Of a DNA stretch of 64,000 bases, positions 1 to 12,000 are shown one piece after another. Numbering within the stretch: position 1 is the stretch's first letter; each line of letters begins with the position of its first letter. Location of the stretch: contig CM056562.1 of the NCBI GenBank assembly GCA_029721515.1, positions 3,589,593-3,653,592 on the forward strand, read 5' to 3'. A model generated the notes under the pieces. The model saw nothing but the letters and a program-made list of their open reading frames with translations, made no database searches and was not told the origin of the DNA. Position numbers and translations under genes: made by a program. The DNA comes from Synanceia verrucosa. Lineage: Eukaryota; Chordata; Actinopteri; Perciformes; Synanceiidae.

Positions 1-3000
1 TCTTCAAGCTCATCGGCTTTCAGGGCTGAAGAGTCGTCGTGACTTTGAGCCTGGAGCCACGAGAAGTCACCTCCTACTCTGTCATGGGGAAGGAGCATAC
101 TGTCATTTTCCAGAGATGGAGAGATCTCCTTGCTCTCATCAGGCACAGAATCCACTTTTTTGCTTTTATCTGAGCCCTGTACAGAAGAGACCACAACAAC
201 AGCATACAGTTAACACATGTAGCGCCTTCATTTTGCTATCTGTTTGATTACAAATAAAATGATTTGAGAAATAGTTAAGTCTAATCTGAAACTCAGAGGA
301 GGAGATGAATGAAACCCACACACTAACTGCAGTTTGAAGTATTCTGTCTAGTGTATGGCACATTTGACAGCTGATAAAAATAGTTCAGGTAGTCCTCTGT
401 TACTTGAGGGTGTTTTAAAAGTGTTTTCTAAAATAAATGCTTTCAGTGAAATCTTATAAGAATTGAGTTCCCAACACTGTGCGCAGCAGTTATTATGGTT
501 TTATAGCTAACGATAGCTAACAGCTGGCTAGACATGGAGTCCATGGGAAGAGAGGACTGGAGGATGAAATTCTATTGTCAGATATTTTTATATATTTTAT
601 TTCTTGATACAATTACCTCCGTAAAGGACTTAAGGGTGATGAGGCTTGTTCACTCATGTGTGACATTAACAACAGTGGTATATAATAATATACAGTGGCA
701 AATAAGATTGAAGAATGATCATGATGTATCCTATAGTAAGTCCCTTTTGTTTGCTTTTATTTTGTTGATGTATTTTGTGAAGGGACTGTGCAGGTCCTGT
801 TTGGTTTTGTCTAAAAAATAGAAAAAGAAAAATGTACAAGAGATAACTATATTTTTAAGAGAAAAATCACCAAAAAAAAAAGAAATGGAGTCCACTAACA
901 CCAACCAAAACGTAGCCTTATTTACTTAGACTGCTCTGGAGGCACAAAAAAACACCAAGTTACATGTAGTGATAGGCCTATGTGTTTGTAATAGGTTACC
1001 TGGGTTAGGGTTAATTTGCCAAATGACATCACCAGGACCCATACTAATCTATATTTATGTACTTTATGTATGACAAAGCATCAGGATTTCTCAATACCCT
1101 GGTAGACTGTAACACTGCCCAAGCTTACCACTGGCCTATTTTATTATTAAATGAACATACTGTATTAGTTATAGTTCAACATGAAGTGAAATGACATATA
1201 TGACCATGATCCTAATCAGGCTTCAATTCACTGCCTTAGCCAGCATGTCATCCCTTAATACTTCATTCAGTCTGTGGAAGCACTACAAAAAAGGGCTGTC
1301 TAAAAACAAGACAAAAACACTAAATCTGAGGAAAAGGTCATCGAAACAAGTGAAACGATCTGTCTATACAAGTGAGATAATTTCACTTAACTTCTTGATT
1401 TAAGATTACAGTGTTTAGTTGAAGACTGAAAATAAGAAATCAACTCTTAAAACAAGATAAATTATTTGGTTCTTACTCCAGTTAATACATGACTGACAAG
1501 CTCTACCTGAATGGTAAGGATTGCTTCCTTGAGGCTGGGCAGGCGCTCTTCCAGTTCTTTGCTGTTCATGACCATCTTCAGTCCTTCGAGCAGATTATTG
1601 CTGCTGCTGCTGACACTGCTGCTGAGACTGGGGCTCCTCTTCCTCTTCTTGTCTTTGCCATGGCTTCTTTCACCACTGCTACTTCGCGACTTAGACTTCC
1701 TGATCTGACTCTTGCTCCGTACATGACTTTTCTTAGTTCGGCTCTGGCTACAGCTCCGACTTCGAGCTCTGCTTTTGCCACGAACACGACTTTTGCTCCT
1801 TCCCCTGCTTCGACTGGGTGTTCGGCTCTTGCTTCGCCCTCGGGTTCGTGCGCGACTCTTGCTTCGCCCTCTGCTTCGTGCGCGACTCTTGCTTCGCCCT
1901 CTGCTTCGTGCCCGGCTCTTGCTTCGTGCGCGGCTCTTGCTTCGTGCCCGGCTCTTGGCTCGAGATCTGCTGCGGCTCTTGCTCTTGACCACGTGTTTCC
2001 GGAAGTCAAGGTCTGACTTTATTGCTTTTTTAAGGACGTTAGCCGACTTAAATGCATCAGCCAGGTTGTACGCCATGTTTCCTTTCAGATAGTCTGGCAG
2101 AGGCTTGTTGGCTGCAATGCATCTCAGGAACTCCTCACTGGCTCGGACACTGAAAAGCAGCATGCACGTGTTTCAAATGACAATAAGCCCAACACATACA
2201 TTATAACATTAGTGCATGTGTTCCTGCTCAGGCACAAAACATTGAATCTACAGGTATACCTGCTGTCTGGAGGATGCTGCTCCACAAGAGAGGAACTCCA
2301 CTGTGGGACCATCTGCTGGCTGCCTCCCAAAGCAAGTACTGTGCTATGATCCATGGAGATGCTGCTACAGTGGGGCTGAGAGTATTCAGAGTTCATGTTA
2401 TAGGACTGTACAAGACGCAACTGCAATACCACACGTAACTTAAAAAGGGACATAATCAGTGTAGATTAAAAACTTAACAATTTAAATTGAACAATGTATT
2501 ACTATTTCCAGAGGAGTCACACTGTGTGCTACTGTCGATTAGTTGCATCTTTGCATATATGATGCTCATTAAAGGGGTGTCCCAATTCGATATAGGTATC
2601 GAATATCAGTCAGATATCCGCAAAGAAAAAACAATTATCAGATTATATGGGCCTGCATCTAAAATGTCTGATATAATCACTGTGATAACATCCATTCATT
2701 CCAGACTCCAGTCCAGCTCTTCTATCCAGCAGCAGAGCCCAGTGATCACAACAACAGCTGAGCTAAAGTGCTAACAAAGTAGAAGGAGGAGGAGTGATGT
2801 CGGCCCTGTGGCAGCATTTTTAGTTAAAGTCTGAGAAAGCCGTTGAAGCTGAGAGCAAAACTGGTCATGAACCAGTTTCCTGTGGAGGAACAGAACCAGG
2901 AAGTTTAATACAACCAACCTCATCAATATTTGAAGCAGCATCACTAAAAACAACAGGAGGATTTTCAGGGTCTACTAAAATAGTTTTATTTATTCTATTC

Positions 3001-6000
3001 AATTGTAGAATACTCTTATGTTTAACGTTTAAATTGATGTAACCCATTGGTTAATAGTATAAACAGGTCAGTTTTTCTCAGACCTACTGTTGCTGAATAT
3101 TACTGCTTGAGTAATATCACTTGACCAAATATTTTCTAACACTCCATACTACGAAACAAATATTACAAGTCTGTATGATTAGTGCTGACATCGTATTGGA
3201 TCGATATCGTATCCGTCAATAGAGCTCCGGTAGTTGATGTCAAACAATCCCAGCATGCAACTGTCAAAACCATAACAACACCATTTTGGCAGTAGAACGC
3301 TCTGTTTAAACTACTGCCTGGGATCTTGCCGCTTGCAGTTGAACACCTGTAAACATTTCTTGGAGATATGGTAGTTGTTGTGCTCTGGGATGACAGAACA
3401 GCCGAGGACGAGTAAAGGGAAGAACATTTTACAGGATTCGCAAAGATCCTGAACGAAGATAGAGATAGATAACTGACATAAAAATGAGCAAGAAGCCACA
3501 AGAAAACAGAGCGATGGGAACCGGCAGTGATCACTTTGTATCAGGTACAGAATGCAATGTTCCCTGAACTTAAAACTGACATGATTTTATTATGATTCCT
3601 AACTTTCATTAAACGCATGTTAGACCAAGGTATTATGGTGTGGATTTTGCGGTGCTTCCCGTTGCTCACACAGCAACAAGCAACAAGCAAACACATGACA
3701 TGACAAACATGTTTGTCTGCAGAGTTGTTTCAGCCTTCCTTCAATGCATGTTATGTCTGCTAGTGTGCTGTTTACATGTCTGTTCTTGTGATTACAGCAA
3801 CGAACAGAGCATTGTGGAATTTCTAGTAATATGATTAACGAGAGAAGAGATTTTGAAACATCTACGACTACTAAACCTTTTAAGATTAGTGAAAAGTATA
3901 CTGGGGACATGATAAGGGTCACAGATATTTAGTCTTTCTAGTTAACTTGTACATATAGTAGGGCTGGGTATCGATTCAGATTTTCCAGATCAATTCAATT
4001 TGATATTTCAAGGTCCCGACTTGATTTGATCCGATTCGATATTGATTCAGTTAGGGATATTTCAGTTAAAATAAATGCTCTGTTATTTTCTGCCGACTGT
4101 GTTTCCGGGTGATGTCTCGTCAAATGGTTGTGAAGATTTGTTGTATTGCTGCTGTATTTTATCTTCCTGTTGCATATTTTGCATACTGCTTGTTTTTTGT
4201 CCAACTCGTCATTTTCTTCCAACTTCTTAAATGCAAAATACATCCAAACATCAGCTTTTAAACTTGTCGGCGGTGCCTAGAGAGGTGGACTCGCTTCCTC
4301 CATGTTTATTTGACTGCTGGCAGTAACATCTCATGAGATCTTGTTCCTTGGAAAGTGGTGGAAAGCAGCACTAAACGCTGATCACGCGAGACTTCTTTTG
4401 CTTTGGTTTCAGCAGACTAATCGTATGTATGGTGATTGATGCCCTCATGCGAGACTGGCAGGCGGGTTTATACTTCAGGCTGCTTCTCGATCTTTGGATT
4501 TTATGAATCGATTATCAACCATTTAAATGGAGTTTGATTGAAATCGACTGAATCGATTTTTTTAACCCAGCCCTAGCATGTAGTAATATGTTGTGATTTA
4601 AAACTTCACTGGAGTAAATTCACTGCTGGCGCTACTCATTTTGAAGCAGATTTTCCTGCCAGTATGGAGGTGTCAACAAACAAAGTCACGTGACGTCCGG
4701 AGCTCTATACTTAAGGCTGCGATATTGCTATCATACTGAAATTGAAAAAGTTGTTTTGGGACACCCCTAATGCTCAACAGAATGAAAATCCACAGCATTA
4801 ACTGAAATCAATAACACTGGTGTACCTGAAATAAAATGGGCATTATGTAATTTATGAGCAAAAACAAAAAAATAAAATAAATAAATAAAAAAAACAAATA
4901 AATAACAGAACATGTCCTGGCATACTGTACATGTCCAAGTAACACTGTCAAGTCTGTGCTTTCTTCTCTTGTGGACTGAAATTGCAAACATTTAACCAAT
5001 TTTTTTTGTCTGAAACTAGTCCAACACTCATGTTTCAATGTGAGTACACTGAAAATAATCAATATCATTTTGGGCTGAATATTTTGGGGGGTAGTAACAT
5101 TTTGAATGAGAAAAAACCAGTGTAACAGCAGAGAACGTTACCTGCTGGCACAAAATATGACACGTGCTTCTATGGGCTAGTACCAAGAAATTTTAAATCA
5201 ATAACATCATGACTTCAATCAATCTGCAGCTTTTAGCAACAAGAGGTCTGGAGACTGTGTTAGAAAAGAGAAGGCTATTGGTACAAATTCAAAGAACAGG
5301 CACATCATTTTAAAAAAGTTTTGTTAATGGTGGAAAACCATCATCTCTCTTAATGTATTACACACTCACTGGCCACTTTATTAGGTACAACTATTCAATT
5401 ACTTGTTAATACAAATATTTAATGAGCCAATCACATGGCAGCACCTCAATGTATTTAGTCATGCAGACGTGGTCAAGACAACTAGCTGAAATCCAAACGG
5501 AGCATCAGAATGAGGAAGAAAGAGGATTAAAGTGACTTTGAACGTGTCATGGTTGTTGGTTCCAGACTGGCTGCTCTGAGTATTTCAGAAACTGCTGATC
5601 TACTGGGATTTTCACTACAACCATCTCTAGGGTTCACAGAGAATGATCCAGAAAAGAGGAAATATCCAGTGAGAAAGATTCCTTGTTGATGTGAGAGGTC
5701 ACAGGAGAATGGACAGACTGGTTGGAGATGACAGAAAGACAACAGGAACTCAAATAACCACTGGTTCAACCAAGGAAAGCAGAATATCATGTGTGAAGCT
5801 CAACACTGGAGCCTTGAAGAAGATGGACTAGAGCAGCAGAAGAAGAGCACACCTGGAGCCACTCCTGTCAGCTAAGAACAGCAAACTGAGGCTACAGTTC
5901 ACACAGGATCACCACAACTGGACAATAGAAGATGGAGAAACGCTGCCTGGTCTGACCAGTCTCCATTTCAGCTGAACATTCACATGGTAGATGGTCAGAG

Positions 6001-9000
6001 TTTGGAGTAAACACCATGAAAGCATGGATCCATCCTGCCTTGTATCAATGGTTCAGGCTGCTGCTGATGTAATGGTGGAGGATATTTTCTTTAGTACCAA
6101 CTGATCATGGTTTAAACACTGCAGCCTACCTGAGTATTGTTACTGACCATGTCCATCCCTTTATGACCACAGTGGACCATCTTCTGATGGCTACTTCCTG
6201 CAGGATAATGCTCCATGTCACAAAGCTCAGATCATCTCAAACTGGTTTCTAGAACATGACAAAGAGTTCACTGGACTCCAATGACCTCCACAGTCACCAG
6301 ATCTCAACCCAACAGATCCTTTGGGATGTGGAGGAACAGAGATTCTCATCATACAGTCATGGAAAAAATTATTAGACCACCCTTGTTTTCTTCAATTTCT
6401 TGTTCATTCTAATATCTGGTACCACTAAACGTATAATACAATGAACACAACAAAAAATGCAGCTGGTCACATAATACTTTATGTCCTATTTGACATTCTT
6501 AAGCTTAATTGATTCCCAGGGTATATAAGAGGCCATTTCATGTCACAAGCAGCACTGCACATGCAAAGGCCTAGAGTGGTTTCCTGCTTACATTCAAGCC
6601 GTAGCACAACTCAGAAGTTGTCAGCTCTCACATAATGCCTAAAACAAAAGAATTATGTGAAGCAACAAAGGCAGCCATCTTGGCACTGCTGGAAATTGGC
6701 ATGAGTGAGAGACAGGTAGCGAAAAACTGAAGATCTCCAAGACAACCGCTCATTACAACAAAAAAAAACAAGCTGAACATGGCACTACCAAATTGCTACC
6801 TGGCCGTGGCAGGAAACGCTCTTTCTACCCCACGAGATGACCGTGCACTCATCCGTTCCTGTGTCAGGAATCGTCGTCAGACCTCCAGGGACCTTAAAAA
6901 TGAGTGGGCACTGTCGAGAAATGTGACTTGCTCGGCAAGGACAGTTCAAACCGACTTGTTGAAGCTGGTTTGAAGTCACACAGAGCACGCAAGAAGCCCT
7001 TCATCAATGAAAGGCAGAGGAAGGCCCGGTTACTCTTTGCTCGAGACCACAAGGATTGAACTGTTGATGATTGGGCTAAGGTTCTCTTCAGTGATGAATC
7101 CAATTTTGAATTGATGCCCACTCCAGCCAACTTACTGGTCAGGAGGAAGCCTGGAGAAGCTTACAACCCAGACTGTCTTGCCCCTACAGTAAAACATGGG
7201 GGTGGATCAGTCATGATCTGGGGTTGTTTCAGTCTGAGTGGAACAGGGCAAATGCAATTGTGTGAAGGCCGAATGAACCAGGTCAAGTACAGGACTACCC
7301 TTGAAAACAGTCTTCTTCCATCAGCTGGAAAACTCTTTCCTGCCTCGAATGACTGGATTTTCCAACAAGACAATGCCCCTTGCCACACGGCAAGGTCAGT
7401 TAAAGCCTGGATGGAGAACCACAACATTCGCACCATGCCTTGGCCTGCTCAATCACCAGATCTTAATCCAATTGAAAACCTGTGGAAAATCATCAAACTC
7501 AAAATGGAGAACCACAAGCCCAAAAACAAAGAAGATTTGTTTGAATTTGTCCAACAGGAATGGGCTGCTGTGACAGCAGAACAATGTCAGAAGCTGGTGG
7601 AGAGCATGCCAAGACGTATGGCTGCAGTCATCAAAAACAATGGTTATGCAATCAAGTATTAACTCTTGTGTGTATCATGTGTTTAAAGCAAACAGAAAAG
7701 AAAACATGGAATGCTTAAAAGTAGTGTTTTTGGCGGTACAATGCCATAGCTATTGATGTAAGAATTTAAGTAATTTTGGTTATTATCAAGAAAACCATGG
7801 AAAATGAATAATCCTTAGTTCTTAAATTAAACTCTCATGAGCTATTTTTGTTGTTATCATTATAATTGTCCAAACAAATGTACCTTTAGTTGAGCCAGGC
7901 ATTAAAATTAACAAGAAATTGAAGAAAACAAGGGTGGTCTAATCATTTTTTCCATGACTGTAGATGATCAGCCCACAAATCTGCATCAACAGAGTGATGC
8001 TATCATGTCAATATGAACCAAAATCTGTGAGGAATGATTCAACACCTTGGTGAAAGTATGACACCAAGAATTAAGGCAGTTCTGAAACAGAAGTTTAAGG
8101 ACTGTGACTGTTGGTAGCGGTGGCTGATTTTATTCAAACATGTCAAATTGTGAATTTATGGGTTATGTTGTTCAGACGATGGTGGTCACTCATTGTTTGT
8201 TTTGGTCTGGAGTGCGCGCTGTACATGCACTGCGTTCCTCTTACTACTACTTCCCATCCCTCCTGGTCATGTCCAGGTGACCCACATGACCTCTCCTTAC
8301 ATATTAGAGGTCAATGCACAACCTTTACCAGCATACACTTGTTTTGCAATTTGCATATTACATGAACAACATTGCTAACATTTGTATAGTCCTATTAATG
8401 CATATTAATGTAGATAACCATCTTATAAGAACATTTTAGTGCCTATTAACTAACACTTACTGAGGATTATAAAGAATTACCCTGCCAGCTACTGAATACA
8501 GCTGGATTTATATGTAATGTAAAGGGTTCGAGAAGTAAAGTTGATTGATAAACTATAATTCAGGTCAGGGATTTGACCCACCATGCTCATCTCTCATTAT
8601 CATGAGAAATTTACTGCACATCATCAGGTAATTTTGTAATTTAATTACACACTATATGTCCCACAGTGATTATGTTTATTGTTTTATTCACTCAGTGACA
8701 CAGAGCAATGATGGGAATGTTTGGCTTAAATAAATAAATATATATATATATACATATATATATGTATATATACACACACGCACGTGCGTGTGTATATATA
8801 CATATATATATATATATGTATATATACACACACGCATGCGTGTGTGTATATACATATACATACACACACGCACGCGTGTGTGTATATATACATACGTCAC
8901 GTGTATGTATATATGTACGTGTGTATATATATATATATATATACACGTGTATATATATATATATATATATATGTGTATATATACATACACGCACGTGTGT

Positions 9001-9003
9001 GTG

Positions 9004-9036
<33 letters not shown>

Positions 9037-9045
9037 GTACGTGTG

Positions 9046-9076
<31 letters not shown>

Positions 9077-12000
9077 TTTAAATATATATATCCCCCAAAT
9101 TGTATCACGTCATTGTCCTGAACGAGCTCTACCAATAATCTCAAACAGCCTAAAGTGACTGATCCCAGTCTTTTGTGCTGATATCAGGGACCTGAGAACA
9201 AGACGACAACATGGACCAGCTTAAAGGAAGACAGCAAACAGGTTTCCTCATAACTTTCTAATGTATTTTGTACATGCCAACACAAACGTATTATCGTACA
9301 TATTATCGTAGGTTAACACACAGTGTAAATTAAAAACCACAAAAAGCCACAAATCAAATGGATGCTGCTTTGAAAGCCATCATGCTCCTTTTCCTCTCTG
9401 CCTTTCTGACTTCCACAAGTCATTTTAGTCTTCATTGTCAGTCAGTTCTGGATCCTCCACATATGACTGAGCTGGAAATGAAAGACAAAAAATATTTTGG
9501 GAGAGGTCAATGTCACTTTTTTGTTTTCTTCTACTTTTATCAACACAGCTCACATATCACCCAAAAAATTCACCAGCAGGCTTCAGGTAATGTGCCTGTC
9601 AAGTCAGGGCATGGACCAATCAGCATCCTATGATGAGCTGCAGACAGCTAAGGTCTTTATTTTATTTATGGGTGTGACACAGCAAACACGCAAGTGACCA
9701 GAGAGACAATAATGGCTCAGTTCTGTCACGACCCAGTGGTGGAATGGAATGTAACCAAGTACATTTACAAGTATCCTACTCTACATAAGTACCAGTACTC
9801 CTCATTTAATGTTTTTTTTTCTTTAATATTTTATTATTTTCTACATAGTAGATTAATACTGAGGAGATCAAAACTAGTAATTTGTTTATTATATATTACA
9901 CATATGTCAATGAAATTGACTTACTTTTCCTTTAAATTGCATCTATTTTTAATCTTTTTGTCTATTTTACACTTTGATTTATTACTCAGCATTCAAAGGA
10001 AAAGGAAATATTGTATATATCTGTTTCCTTACTCTTCACATGATAAAACACTTCCATCTTGAAATCTTGATGTCTTGAGTATTGATCAACAATGTAGAAA
10101 CAATAATAAAAGAAATCAATAAATGAGATTTTTCTAAACTTTTGGTACTGTAGGTACAATTAATGTACCTTATTTGAGTATTTCCATTTATGTAACTTTA
10201 CACTACATCTTAGAGGGAAAAAGTACTATTAAATGTATTTCACAATGTTAGTAATATTATTAACACCTTTCTGCCAGGTCCAATCCTTAATTCCTTTCTA
10301 CTTCACATTTTTCACTGTAAAATATGGGAAGCAATGTTAAGTACTTCCTGATTACTGACCACATATTAGATTAATAAAAATATCCATACTCATATTTTAT
10401 TCATATTCATAGTAAAGAATTTATAGGCAACAATAATTGAAATCAGAAAAGTCTTATAAGTAGCAGAAACGTTAAGCATATGTATGCATGGTAACAGCAC
10501 GCTAACATCCTATGCTAACATCCTTTCAGTTTTCTTTGAAAGGAAGAAGTTTCTGCTGACTTACCCATGTTGATGTAAAGCAGGTACGATGTCTGAAGTA
10601 GCTCATCCATACTGTGCTGTCTGCACTCTGTCTGTCCTCAGCTGAAACGACCTTTGTCAGGAAAATTGGAGGGTTGTAGACAGAAGCCAGGATGTATAGA
10701 TAACGTTACATGAATGGTTCAATTGTGGATACAAACGCTGCTGCTGTAACAATGTTAATTTCCCCTGCTGGTGGGATGAATGATCATCTTATCATCATAT
10801 AATGGATTAAGGTGAACTAAATTCATCATGTTTGAAACATGGGTTCTAAACAACAGAGTGAGGTTGTAGAGGATCTGTTGCTATGGAAACACCAACTTGG
10901 TTATTGCTTCCACCAGTTACAGATGAGTAGCTGATGACACTTGTCTTTCACCCTTTTTGTATTTCAACGGGAAAACAAAAAGTGATCCTACTCTGGTGAC
11001 TTGAACTATCGAGCCTTCCAAACTTGAGCATGCAGTGTAAACTATCACTGCTGCAAGGACGAAACAAGGAGCTGTGCAAACATTTCAACAACCTCTACCT
11101 AGTCATTCAGAACCAGGGCAGGCAAAAGCTAGAGCAAGATCTATTCGCACACATCTGTCCACCATGGGGCCAGAGACTGAACAATCCATCACATCCTGTG
11201 GGAACTCCAACTCAAAGTTTTAAGTGCCACCATCACAACAAATCTGTACCTATGTGGACCTCTGGTAATAAGCCCCTGTCTGTTTCTACCTAATCAGGAG
11301 AATCAGGAGCTGAGGAAGCCAGCTTTTCATAAGATAGCTTTTATAAGATTATTATTATTGCATTACTCATTCACCAGAGTGTCACCAGAGTCATTTAATA
11401 CCAGAAGTGAAAGAAGTACTAAAAACTCAGAGAACAGATGTCACAAGTACAAACGTTCAAATCTCACTTATGTAAATACAATCTAGAAAATGTGCTTAAA
11501 AATAAAAGCACAAATAACCAGAATATTGCATGATGGGTGAAGTTATTATGATTATATTAGATTATTATTATTATCATTATTATTATTAATGCAATAGCAC
11601 ATAAGATGAATTTTGTAGCTGGTTGAAATAGAGCTCATGTTATTCATTTTATACCATTAAGTGGTTTAATTCACTGAATAACAATGCATTTTATTTCATA
11701 TACTCATAGAAAATAAATATAGTGAAGAAAGAACTACAGTGTTACCCTTCCCTTTCCTGAAATGTAATAGTAGAAAGTAACATTAAGCTAGTACTTAAGT
11801 AAATAAGTATGTCAAAGAAAATGCACTCAGTGTTGAGTGGACAGCCTGGTATTAACCCTATGATCCCAGCAGTTTCTAGTCCTTTTTTTTTTTTTTTTTG
11901 CTTCTGTCATTTTAACCCACTGTGGCCTCATTTTTCACTGCAAAGTGAAGTCCTGCTCCTCTATAGATTCAGGACAACCATGGCTACAGTCTGATGGAAC

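Larger units (their letters stand above)
5363..8095 (+). mobile_element. Old Tc1/mariner element (interrupted, decayed)
   Basis: It begins with a left end reading CACTCACTGGCCACTTTATT, the terminus of a widespread fish Tc1-type family. The body carries decayed transposase sequence: near 6200-6340 fragments equivalent to DNAPCHKA and SPDLNP can be read across frames. The element is split at 6352 by a younger Tc1 copy (6354-7960) and resumes at 7963. The right terminal repeat is not visible, so the right end is approximate. Confidence 0.6.

Noticed and set aside
1489..2092. Leu/Ala/Ser-rich open frames on the plus strand
   Set aside because: They are shadows of the RS-repeat exon on the opposite strand.
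8684..9160. Five overlapping long open frames on both strands
   Set aside because: They arise from alternating TA/CA/CG dinucleotides that contain few stop codons; the predicted Tyr/Ile/Cys/Val strings are not proteins.
9358..9633. A 91-codon frame with a signal-peptide-like start (MDAALKAIMLLFLSAFL)
   Set aside because: The hydrophobic start is suggestive but nothing after it resembles a secreted protein, and no splice partner could be found.
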